Source of the DNA: Sva-07 sp964592115
GTDB lineage: Bacteria; Actinomycetota; Acidimicrobiia; Acidimicrobiales; Ilumatobacteraceae
NCBI GenBank assembly: GCA_964592115.1
Contig: CAZQCP010000039.1
Location: forward strand, 1 to 21,905
Length of the DNA stretch: 21,905 bases
Direction of reading: 5' to 3'
Shown here: positions 15,640 through 21,905 of the stretch, one piece after another
How positions within the stretch are numbered: the stretch's first letter is position 1
How the letters are laid out: each line of letters begins with the position of its first letter
Translations under genes and position numbers: made by a program
The notes under the pieces: generated by a model
What the model saw: only the letters and a program-made list of their open reading frames with translations
Told to the model about the DNA's origin: nothing
The model's database searches: none

Positions 15640-16457
15640 CAGCCACCCGTGGTGGCGGGGACCTCGTCGGCGACCGAACCGGTCGGCACGAGCGTCTCGC
15701 CGAGCAGATCCTCCGGACGCTGGAAGTCCATGTCGATCTGGCTGAGGGATGGCAGGTCGGCAGCCCACGGCGGCATCGACACGTCGGTGTTCGCCGGGAC
15801 GAAGGCGATCGAGATGACCATCTGATCCTGGTCGAGGCGGATGTTGTTGAAATCGGCGATGTAGGTGGTGCCGTTGCTCTCGGTGTCGGTGAAGTTGTTC
15901 CACGCGACGACCTTCAGTTCGGCCTTGACCTCCTTGCCGTCGACGGTGCAGGTGGTCTCACCTTCCTTGAACACGCCCGTGTCGGCCTCGTGGGGCAGGC
16001 CGGCGCGCTGCGATGCGGGGAAGACGAGCTTGTCGTTCGTCAGCTCGACGCCGTAGTTCTCGAGGAACACCCCGAGCTTGGCGCGGCTACCGACCGCGGC
16101 GCTCGTGAACGGGTGCCAATGCATGATCCCGTCGTCGTGGCTGTGGATGCCGGTGCGGGCGTAGTCGGTGTTGGCGAAGCCGGTCGAGGTGGTCTCTTCC
16201 AACGCACCGGTGAGCTTGAACCACGAGTCGCACAGGTAGAAGCCGTACGCGTGGTGCCAGTGGTCGGTGACCGTGGGGGCCGACGCGTCGGCCGCAGGGC
16301 GGCTCTGACGGGCGTAGACGACGAGCGCCAGGCCGAGCACCACGACGATCGCGACCACGAGCGGGAACACGGTCCCGCCCTGGAAGCGGACCTTCTTGCC
16401 CTGCCCGGACTTGGCCAGTTTGGCGGCCTTCTTGGTGGAGGAAGAGGAGGGTGCCAC
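15639..16457 (-). CDS. Membrane-anchored His-rich extracytoplasmic protein, unknown function
   Basis: 272 residues. A Ser/Lys-rich cytoplasmic N-terminus (1-28), one membrane span (about 30-48), then a domain of about 220 residues outside the membrane. That domain has two striking motifs: DHWHHAYGFYLCD (65-77) and GIHSHDDGIMHWHPF (103-117). Together they give His66, 68, 69, 105, 107, 113 and 115 plus acidic neighbours, a pattern suited to metal binding. Two Cys (76 and one in TTCTVDG) could form a disulfide. I recognise it only as a conserved-looking actinobacterial unknown. GTG 16457 is chosen over an upstream in-frame ATG because a TAGCCT -10 lies 8 nt before it. It is co-transcribed with the guanylyltransferase and the SDR. 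Confidence 0.65.
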   Translation of the reverse strand: MAPSSSSTKKAAKLAKSGQGKKVRFQGGTVFPLVVAIVVVLGLALVVYARQSRPAADASAPTVTDHWHHAYGFYLCDSWFKLTGALEETTSTGFANTDYARTGIHSHDDGIMHWHPFTSAAVGSRAKLGVFLENYGVELTNDKLVFPASQRAGLPHEADTGVFKEGETTCTVDGKEVKAELKVVAWNNFTDTESNGTTYIADFNNIRLDQDQMVISIAFVPANTDVSMPPWAADLPSLSQIDMDFQRPEDLLGETLVPTGSVADEVPATTGG

Positions 16458-16465
16458 GGCCAGCA

Positions 16466-16471
16466 AGGCTA
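16466..16471 (-). promoter_or_regulatory. -10 hexamer TAGCCT for the His-rich protein operon (leaderless)
   Basis: On the minus strand TAGCCT ends 8 nt before GTG 16457. This separates the His-rich/guanylyltransferase/SDR genes from the glycosyltransferase trio upstream. The same hexamer precedes the GT2 operon. Confidence 0.5.
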
Positions 16472-16515
16472 CCGGCGGGTACCTCGGTTCGGGGCTCACC
16501 CGCCAGCCGTGACCG

Positions 16516-16548
16516 CCGACTCACAACCGACTCTCAACCGACCCTCAA
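16516..16548. repeat. Three tandem 11-bp repeats
   Basis: CCGACTCACAA, CCGACTCTCAA and CCGACCCTCAA follow each other without gaps, each differing at one or two positions. The third contains the stop of the glycosyltransferase gene (16547-16545). The array lies about 45 bp upstream of the -10 of the His-rich protein operon. An 11-bp period roughly equals one helical turn. Confidence 0.6.
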
Positions 16549-17801
16549 CCAGGGCGCAGCAGCCGGTCGTACGCGTCGCCAACGGCACTGGGCGATGCTT
16601 CCCGCTCGGCCCACGCGCGTCCGGCGGCACCCATCGCCGCCCGACGGTCGGGATCGGCGAGGAGCTTGCGCAGCGCATCGATGAACGCGGGAGGGTCGTC
16701 GGGCGGGACCGCGACACCGCCGCCGGAGTCGGCGAGGATGCGCGGCACCGCCGTGTCGGCGTCGATCGCGGCGAGCACGGGGCGCGCCGCGGCGAGGCTC
16801 GAGTAGGTCTTCGACGGCACGCTGACGCGACCGAGCCCAGCGCGCAGCGGCACGACGTGGATGTCGCCGGTCGCCAGCAGTTCCGACAGTCTTGGTGGGT
16901 CGATGTAGCCGGCGAAACGCACGTTGGTGAGCCCGTTCGCCGCCTGTTCGAGGCTCGGACGCGCCGCTCCATCGCCGTTGATCAAGAACGTGGCGTCGGG
17001 CAGCTCGCGGGCGGCGGCGATGACGAGGTCGAGCGACTGCGAGAAGCCGACGTTGCCGGCGTACAGCACGACCGGCCCGTCGCCGAGCGCGAGCTCGGCG
17101 CGCAGCGGAGTGTTCCGATCGCCGGGCGCGATCTTGGCGGTGTCGACGAAGTTCGGGACCACGTGCACCTTCCCGAACGCGGCCGGGTCCGAGACGCCGA
17201 TCTTCGCCACGACGTTGTCGCGCAGGTCGTCCGACAGCACCGTCACCGCATCGGCGAGGCGGTAACTGACCCGCTCCAGGGCTGCCGCGACGCCGATCAC
17301 GTAGCGGTTCGTGATCGCACCGGTGTCGACCGCGGCGTCGGGGAACACGTCTTGGATGTTGAACACCATCCGCCCGCGGCGCAGCCGCGCCGCCAACCAT
17401 CCGGTGACCCCGAGCGTCAACGGTGGCGACATCGCGAGGACCGCCGCGCACCGCCGGAACCAGCCTCCGGCGCGAAGGCACTGCAGCCCGGCGAGCGCCG
17501 AGAACCCGGCGAATCCGACGGCGCGGCGAACGAGGTTCGACTTGTCGTCACCGGGGAACGGGTGCACGCGGGTGATCGAACCCCACGGCGTCGACTCTCG
17601 ACGTACCCAACGACCGGTCCAGCCGGCCTCGATCCGGTGTTCGCGGTACCAAGGCAGCGCGGTGACGACGTGGATCTCGTGACCCCGATCGGCCAGCTCT
17701 TCGACGATGCGCGTCATCACGGTTCCCGTCGGTGCGGTGTCGGGGGCGAAGTGCGGGCACAGCACCACGAGCGGGCACCGGCGCTTCGATCGACGGCTCA
17801 T
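16545..17801 (-). CDS. GT4-family glycosyltransferase, WcaI/WbuB-like
   Basis: 418 residues. The N-terminal half opens with LVVLCPHFAPDTAPTGTVMT, the PxxxPDTxPTG loop found in WcaI/WbuB-type enzymes, followed by HEIHVVTALPWY and FNIQDVFPDAAV. The C-terminal half has VVLYAGNVGFSQSLDLVI, then VPSKTYSSLAAARPVLA, which takes the place of the E-x7-E region in this subfamily. Typical substrates in relatives are UDP-N-acetyl sugars or fucose donors; here the donor is unknown, although the locus makes GDP-mannose and probably GDP-fucose. ATG 17801 overlaps the TGA of the upstream glycosyltransferase (ATGA, 17798-17801), so an earlier in-frame start is rejected. It is the last of three overlapping glycosyltransferase genes. 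Confidence 0.83.
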   Translation of the reverse strand: MSRRSKRRCPLVVLCPHFAPDTAPTGTVMTRIVEELADRGHEIHVVTALPWYREHRIEAGWTGRWVRRESTPWGSITRVHPFPGDDKSNLVRRAVGFAGFSALAGLQCLRAGGWFRRCAAVLAMSPPLTLGVTGWLAARLRRGRMVFNIQDVFPDAAVDTGAITNRYVIGVAAALERVSYRLADAVTVLSDDLRDNVVAKIGVSDPAAFGKVHVVPNFVDTAKIAPGDRNTPLRAELALGDGPVVLYAGNVGFSQSLDLVIAAARELPDATFLINGDGAARPSLEQAANGLTNVRFAGYIDPPRLSELLATGDIHVVPLRAGLGRVSVPSKTYSSLAAARPVLAAIDADTAVPRILADSGGGVAVPPDDPPAFIDALRKLLADPDRRAAMGAAGRAWAEREASPSAVGDAYDRLLRPG

Positions 17802-18934
17802 CGATCGACCGCTTGCCGGTAGGCGGCCGCGAGGGCTTCGCCCGAACGCTCCGCGGTGAAATCGGCGGCGCGGCGGCGCCCCGCTGAGCGGAGGTCCGCG
17901 TTGCGGCGCTCGACCTCGTCGAGCGCACCGGCCCATGCGTCCTCCTCGAGCGGCAGCACGACACCCGCGTCACCGGCGACCTCGGCGAGCGCCGGCTGGT
18001 CCGAACACACGACGGGTGTCCCGAGTGCCATCGCCTCGACGACGGGCGCGCCGAAGCCCTCGTACTCGCTCGGGAACACGAGCGCCGCGGCCATCGCGAT
18101 CAGCCCGTCGCGGTCGGCGTCCGGCACCCGACCGGGGCGAACCACGCGCCCGGACAGACCCAGCCGTTCGATGTCGGCGCGCACCTCGTCGTCGGCGCGC
18201 CCGGCACCGCCGAGCAGCACGAGCCGCAGGTCGGGGTCGTTCCAATGGTGCGCCATCACGCGGAGGAGGAACCGGTGGCCCTTGTGCGGGTGCGTGATCG
18301 CCGGGAACACCAGCACCGGACCGGACCCGAGGCCGTAGTCACGGCGGAGCTCGAACTCCGATCGCGCCCGCGCGCCCAGGCCGGGCTCGACGCCGTGCGT
18401 CACGACCACCACACGGTCGGGATCGGTGCCGTACGCCCCGACGACCGTGGACCGGACGTATTCGGTGGGTACCGCCACGACAGCGGCGCGGCGAACCGAG
18501 CGCGGGATCATCCAGTCGAGGTAGCGCCGCTTGGTCGGACTGAGGTATTCGGGGTGCGACAGGTGCTGGAGGTCGTGGATCGTCAGCACGATCGGCGTCG
18601 TGCCGACGAGCGGCGTCGTGCCACCCCCGTGGTGGACGAGATCGGCGTCGCGGGTCGCTCGACGGAGCCACGTGTGCTCGGCGAGCACGCGGCGCGGTCG
18701 TTGGTCGCCGGTGATGTCGGCGCTGACCATGCGGTAGAGCTGGTCGAGCTCGGGGTGCGCGTCGACGAACTCGGGCAGGCAGTACAGCGTCGGCACGAAC
18801 TCGGCGGGCTGCGAGGCGAGACCGATCAACTGGCGCACGAGGTACTGCTCGGACCCGCCGACGTGACCCGGCACGCACCACAGCAGGTTCACAGCGACGT
18901 CGATCCCGGATGCGGTGTCGAGGGGTGCGTTCAT
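17798..18934 (-). CDS. GT4-family glycosyltransferase
   Basis: 378 residues. Seen: the acceptor-side loop PGHVGGSEQYL near the N-terminus; TIHDLQHLSHPEYLS; VVTHGVEPG; the GPVLVFPAITHPHKGHRFLL strand opening the C-terminal donor domain; and EYEGFGAPVVEAMALG with the E-x7-E motif. This is a textbook GT-B retaining enzyme, close in style to the mannosyltransferases in bacterial O-antigen and capsule clusters. ATG 18934 overlaps the stop of the preceding glycosyltransferase by 4 nt (18931-18934) and its own stop overlaps the next gene, so all three glycosyltransferases are likely made in fixed ratio from one message. Donor sugar not deducible. Confidence 0.85.
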   Translation of the reverse strand: MNAPLDTASGIDVAVNLLWCVPGHVGGSEQYLVRQLIGLASQPAEFVPTLYCLPEFVDAHPELDQLYRMVSADITGDQRPRRVLAEHTWLRRATRDADLVHHGGGTTPLVGTTPIVLTIHDLQHLSHPEYLSPTKRRYLDWMIPRSVRRAAVVAVPTEYVRSTVVGAYGTDPDRVVVVTHGVEPGLGARARSEFELRRDYGLGSGPVLVFPAITHPHKGHRFLLRVMAHHWNDPDLRLVLLGGAGRADDEVRADIERLGLSGRVVRPGRVPDADRDGLIAMAAALVFPSEYEGFGAPVVEAMALGTPVVCSDQPALAEVAGDAGVVLPLEEDAWAGALDEVERRNADLRSAGRRRAADFTAERSGEALAAAYRQAVDR

Positions 18935-20013
18935 GGGAGCAGCTCACGGTAGACGGCGAGGGTCGCCTCCGCGACGGTCCGCCAATCGAGCGCAGCCGCC
19001 CGCTGCCGTCCGGCGACGGCGAGCGCGTGGGCATCGCCCGCGGCGATGACGATGCCGCGGGCGATGTCGTCCACATCGAAGGGGTCCACGAGCACCGCCG
19101 CGCCACCGGCGACCTCCTCGGTCGACGTGCCGGCACTGGTGACGACCGGGGTTCCTTGCGCCATCGCCTCGGCCACGGGCAAGCCGAAACCCTCACGCTC
19201 GCTCGGATAGGCGAACACCGTGGCCGCCGCGTACAGCGGCGCGAGGTCCGCTCCGGGCACGAACCCGAGGAAGTGCGTGTCGGGGTCGTGCACGTGGTCG
19301 TCGGCGTCACCCCATCCCGCGGCACCGGCGACCACGAGTGGGCCGGGCATGCCGGGGAACCGCATCGCCTCGACGAGCCGGGCGAGGTTCTTGCGCGGTT
19401 CGATCGTCCCCACGAACAAGACGAACTGCTCGGGCAGGAGGTACCGCCTGCGGACGCGGGCGATGTCGTCGTCGGTGACGGCGACATGGTCGACACCGAG
19501 TGGCACGTGACGCAGCCGGTCAGCGCTGATGCCGGCTTCCATGCAGTCGTCGACGGTGGCCTGGCTCGAACAGATCACGAGCGCCGCGCGGCGCCGCACG
19601 ACGTCGAGGCTGCGACGCATCAGCGCAGCGCCGTGGCGGGTGAACTTCTCCGGCGTGTGGAGGAACGCCACGTCGTGCACGGTGACCACGAGCGGCGCCG
19701 CGGTTGCACACGGGATGAGTCCCGTCGCGTGGGCGACATCGATCGGCCCGGTGACCGACTCCACCTTCGGCCAGTTGAGCCGCGTCCACGCCTCGTAGAG
19801 CAGCGGTCGGGCGAGCGGCAACATCGCCACGCTGCCGGCCGGACGGAACTCGACCGGCGGCGGAGCCGGGTGCCGCCCGGCGACCTGGTGCAACGTGACC
19901 GCGTCCGGCATCGAGCTCAGCTCGCGGGCGACGCGCAACGCGGCGATCGCCGTGCCGCCCGGCGTCGGATGCCAGGACTGCTCGAGCGTGTAGGCGACAG
20001 CGATCGGACTCAT
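18931..20013 (-). CDS. GT4-family glycosyltransferase
   Basis: 360 residues from ATG 20013. Seen: HPTPGGTAIAALRVA near the start; VTVHDVAFLHTPEKFTRHG; ICSSQATVDDC; FVGTIEPRKNLARLVEA opening the donor domain; and EREGFGLPVAEAMAQG with E-x7-E. It is similar in design to the GT4 at 11652-12743 (both have the GT[M/I]E[R/P]RKNL strand) and may be its paralogue. An in-frame ATG 12 nt upstream (20025) is an alternative start; 20013 is preferred because a weak -10-like GAAGAT lies about 10 nt before it. First gene of the three-glycosyltransferase operon, divergent from the fucose synthase across a gap of only 30-42 bp. Confidence 0.84.
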   Translation of the reverse strand: MSPIAVAYTLEQSWHPTPGGTAIAALRVARELSSMPDAVTLHQVAGRHPAPPPVEFRPAGSVAMLPLARPLLYEAWTRLNWPKVESVTGPIDVAHATGLIPCATAAPLVVTVHDVAFLHTPEKFTRHGAALMRRSLDVVRRRAALVICSSQATVDDCMEAGISADRLRHVPLGVDHVAVTDDDIARVRRRYLLPEQFVLFVGTIEPRKNLARLVEAMRFPGMPGPLVVAGAAGWGDADDHVHDPDTHFLGFVPGADLAPLYAAATVFAYPSEREGFGLPVAEAMAQGTPVVTSAGTSTEEVAGGAAVLVDPFDVDDIARGIVIAAGDAHALAVAGRQRAAALDWRTVAEATLAVYRELLP

Positions 20014-20042
20014 GCTCACACCCATCTTCGCGTGCCGGCCCC

Positions 20043-20048
20043 TAACCT
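20043..20048 (+). promoter_or_regulatory. -10 hexamer TAACCT for the fucose synthase gene (leaderless)
   Basis: TAACCT ends 7 nt before ATG 20056. It lies in the very short divergent gap shared with the glycosyltransferase operon, so the two promoters must overlap physically. Confidence 0.45.
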
Positions 20049-20055
20049 CGGGACC

Positions 20056-21069
20056 ATGTCGATCGCAGACGACTCGCCCGTCGAGCAGCCCGCCACACGC
20101 GCCGCAGAGCCGTCGGGCTGGACCGGCCGCCGCGTGCTCGTGACCGGCGGCGCGGGGTTCCTCGGCCGGCGGGTGGTCGTCCAACTGCGCGACGCCGGTG
20201 CCGACGTCGTCGCCCCGCGCCGCGCCGAGTTCGACCTGACCGTCCCTGGCGCGGCAGAAGCGATGATCGCCGAGCATGCTCCGACTGTCATCGTCCACCT
20301 CGCCGCCGACGTCGGGGGCATCGGGTACAACTTGGAGAATCCGGCGCGGCTGTACCTCGCGAACCTGCTGATGGGGACGCACGTGATCGAAGCGGCGCGC
20401 ACGTCGTCGACGGTCGACAAGACGGTGCTCGTCGGCACGGTGTGTTCGTACCCGAAGTTCACGCCGGTGCCTTTCGCCGAAGCTGACCTGTGGAACGGGT
20501 ATCCGGAGGAGACGAACGCGCCGTACGGCATCGCCAAGAAGGCCCACCTCGTGCACGCCGACGTCAACGAGCGCCAGTACGGGCAACGGTTCGCGACGCT
20601 CATCCCGACGAACCTGTACGGGCCGGGCGACAAGTTCCACCCGTCGGTCTCCCACGTGATCCCCGCGCTGATCAAGAAGTGCGTCGAAGCGAAGGAGTCG
20701 GGCAGCGACCACGTCGAGGTGTGGGGTACCGGGAGTGCCAGCCGCGAGTACCTCTTCGTCGACGACGCCGCGGCGGCGATCGTGCGCGCCGCCGACATCC
20801 ACGTGAGCGCCGAGCCGATCAACCTCGGCGCCGATCGCGAGGTCACGATCAAAGAGACGGTCGAGACCGTCGCCGACCTGGTCGGCTTCGAGGGCGAGTT
20901 GCGTTGGGATCCGACCAAGCCCGACGGCCAGCCACGCCGCGCCGTCGACGGCTCGCGTGCCAAGGAGCTGCTCGGTTGGACCCCGCAGGTCGACTTCGTC
21001 GAGGGCCTGCGAGCCACCATCGACTGGTATCTCGCCCACCGCGCCGAAGCCGAACGCGCCCCCCACTGA
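20056..21069 (+). CDS. fcl: GDP-L-fucose synthase (GDP-4-keto-6-deoxymannose 3,5-epimerase/4-reductase)
   Basis: 337 residues, extended SDR. Converts GDP-4-keto-6-deoxy-D-mannose, the product of Gmd, into GDP-L-fucose with NADPH. Seen: TGGAGFLGR (30-38); HLAADVGGIGYN (81-92), characteristic of the Fcl/WcaG subfamily; GTVCSYPK (127-134) with the catalytic Cys130; NAPYGIAKK with Tyr157/Lys161; and PTNLYGPGDKFHPSVSHVIPAL with the conserved His. The first ~22 residues are an extra acidic/Ala-rich extension. ATG 20056 is supported by a -10 element 7 nt upstream; the frame is open much further upstream, but that is GC-rich shadow. Ends just before two hairpin repeats. Confidence 0.9.
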   Translation: MSIADDSPVEQPATRAAEPSGWTGRRVLVTGGAGFLGRRVVVQLRDAGADVVAPRRAEFDLTVPGAAEAMIAEHAPTVIVHLAADVGGIGYNLENPARLYLANLLMGTHVIEAARTSSTVDKTVLVGTVCSYPKFTPVPFAEADLWNGYPEETNAPYGIAKKAHLVHADVNERQYGQRFATLIPTNLYGPGDKFHPSVSHVIPALIKKCVEAKESGSDHVEVWGTGSASREYLFVDDAAAAIVRAADIHVSAEPINLGADREVTIKETVETVADLVGFEGELRWDPTKPDGQPRRAVDGSRAKELLGWTPQVDFVEGLRATIDWYLAHRAEAERAPH

Positions 21070-21080
21070 CCCGCCCCCAC

Positions 21081-21121
21081 CGATGAGTTTTCCTCGCACC
21101 TGTCGCGCAACAAACTCATCG
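21081..21121. repeat. Hairpin repeat, copy A
   Basis: 41-nt element with CGATGAGTTT and AAACTCATCG as perfect 10-bp arms around a 21-nt conserved loop. Lies in the gap between fcl and convergent mug, 11 nt after the fcl stop. Copy B starts 62 bp later and matches at 38 of 41 positions. Confidence 0.8.
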
Positions 21122-21142
21122 CGCCCCCCGCACATCCCGCAC

Positions 21143-21183
21143 CGATGAGATTCCCACGCACCTGTCGCGCAACAAACTCATCG
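21143..21183. repeat. Hairpin repeat, copy B
   Basis: Same 41-nt element as copy A with changes at positions 8, 11 and 14; the last 27 nt are identical. The change at position 8 breaks one stem pair. Its right arm contains the TGA stop of mug (21180-21178), so the element supplies the end of that reading frame. Confidence 0.8.
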
Positions 21184-21762
21184 ATGCGCGGGATCGCGCG
21201 GGAGGATGCCGGCCGCGCGCGCGGCGGCGCCGTAGGCGTCGGCGAGCGTGGCGGTCGTGTCGTGGGCGTTGAGGCCGCTCGGGTTGGGCACCACGAACAG
21301 GCGGGCGCCCTCGAACCCGTCCGGCTGCTCCCCCGTCGTCGCCTTCGGCTCGCGGAACGCGCTCCGGTAGGCGGTGACCCCGGCGACGGCCACCACGGCC
21401 GGTTCGTGTTCGCGCACGATGCGCCGGAGTCGGTCGCCGCCGTCGCGTAGCTCCGCGGTGCTGAGCTCGGAGGCTCGCACGGTGGCCCGCGGCACGAGGT
21501 TCGTGATCCCGATCCCGCGTTCGATGAGGTGGGCGCGATCGTCGTCCGTCATCCCCGCGCCACGGTCGATCGGACGGTCGATGATCCCCGCCTGCAAGAG
21601 CGCAGGATAGAAGCGGTTGCCGGGGTGGGCGAAGTGCGTCCCGGTCGCCGCCGTCCAGAGACCCGGGTTGATCCCGACGAACAACAACTGCACACCCGGA
21701 CCGATGAGATCGGCCACGGTCGCATCGCGGTACTGCTCCAACTCGGCCCGGCTGAACCCCAT
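21178..21762 (-). CDS. mug: G/U mismatch-specific uracil-DNA glycosylase (Mug/TDG family)
   Basis: 194 residues from ATG 21762. Removes uracil (and related lesions) mispaired with guanine, starting base-excision repair. Family motifs: GINPG at 30-34, whose Asn activates the catalytic water; the HPGNRFYPAL stretch (46-55); and NPSGLNAH at 160-167, the loop that inserts into the DNA helix. The length is slightly above E. coli Mug (168 residues). An upstream in-frame ATG at 21819 would add 19 residues encoded inside the REP-like inverted repeat and not typical of the family, so 21762 is preferred. There is no clear ribosome binding site. The last codons and the stop lie in a structured repeat. 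It is unrelated to the glycan genes next to it. Confidence 0.88.
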   Translation of the reverse strand: MGFSRAELEQYRDATVADLIGPGVQLLFVGINPGLWTAATGTHFAHPGNRFYPALLQAGIIDRPIDRGAGMTDDDRAHLIERGIGITNLVPRATVRASELSTAELRDGGDRLRRIVREHEPAVVAVAGVTAYRSAFREPKATTGEQPDGFEGARLFVVPNPSGLNAHDTTATLADAYGAAARAAGILPRDPAHR

Positions 21763-21786
21763 CGCGCCTGTGTACCAGAGGTTCGC

Positions 21787-21891
21787 CTGATTGCATCCGG
21801 GGTCAGACACCAGATGCAACCAGCACCAGCGCCAGGCCAGCCCACATCATGCGTGCCGTTGCATCTGGTGTCTGACCCCGGATGCAATCAG
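21787..21891. repeat. 34-bp perfect inverted repeat of two REP-like hairpins
   Basis: Arms 21787-21820 and 21858-21891 are perfect reverse complements over 34 bp, separated by 37 bp. Each arm is itself an imperfect hairpin: TTGCATC and GATGCAA enclose the core GGGGTCAGACACC, itself nearly palindromic around GTC-A-GAC. Two head-to-head REP-like units thus form a REPIN/BIME-like structure beside the 5' end of mug. No transposase gene is visible before the window ends. Confidence 0.8.
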
Positions 21892-21905
21892 CAGAGGACT
21901 CGCAA

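Noticed and set aside
18910..20055. Upstream extension of the fucose synthase frame and the opposed long minus-strand extension of the GT4 gene past 20025
   Set aside because: Both are open only because of high GC; domain starts, -10 elements and overlaps place the real starts at 20056 and about 20013.
21081..21183. CRISPR array
   Set aside because: Only two copies, with a 21-bp interval, arms that form a long hairpin and no cas genes.

Overview
The window is strongly GC-rich and looks like an actinobacterial chromosome. The evidence is: CofD of coenzyme F420 biosynthesis; a DUF222/HNH gene of the 13E12 repeat type; a DUF5719-like protein behind a giant GT2 glycosyltransferase; NTG/GTG starts; and TANNNT -10 hexamers 7-10 nt before several start codons, which suggests leaderless mRNAs. 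A member of the Acidimicrobiia is my best guess, but that is inference.

Layout. 1-1077 is the 3' part of ftsH. 1078-2706 is a decayed region: a short C-terminal echo of a DUF222/HNH gene, a 10-bp hairpin, a small ORF coupled to a hypothetical gene, and the wreck of an ECF sigma factor. 2707-3927 is the intact DUF222/HNH gene, ending 3 bp from a convergent operon. That minus-strand operon (9096 to 3931) encodes a 1082-aa GT2/multi-membrane-span protein, a DUF5719-like exported protein and a membrane-anchored thioredoxin-like protein. Divergent from it at 9235 is a MOP-type polysaccharide flippase. Convergent to the flippase is GDP-mannose 4,6-dehydratase, itself divergent from a GT4 glycosyltransferase that overlaps cofD. 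On the minus strand from about 20013 to 13715 lie three overlapping GT4 glycosyltransferases, then (after an 87-bp gap with its own promoter) a His-rich membrane-anchored protein, a mannose-1-phosphate guanylyltransferase-like enzyme and an SDR with a degenerate active site. A GDP-L-fucose synthase runs divergently (20056-21069). A Mug-type uracil-DNA glycosylase closes the window, bracketed by two tandem hairpin repeats at its 3' end and a long inverted repeat of REP-like hairpins beyond its 5' end.

Functionally, 3.9-21.1 kb is a cell-envelope glycan locus. The guanylyltransferase would supply GDP-mannose. GMD and the fucose synthase would convert it to GDP-L-fucose. Four GT4 enzymes and a GT2 would build the glycan, and a flippase would export it. 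CofD sits inside the locus; in mycobacteria fbiA likewise lies close to manB and wbbL1, so the F420/GDP-mannose association is probably an old actinobacterial arrangement.

I found no complete unknown defence or mobile system. The least explained items are the two structured repeat families beside mug, the SDR lacking Tyr/Lys, the His-rich anchored protein, and the fossil ECF/HNH region.
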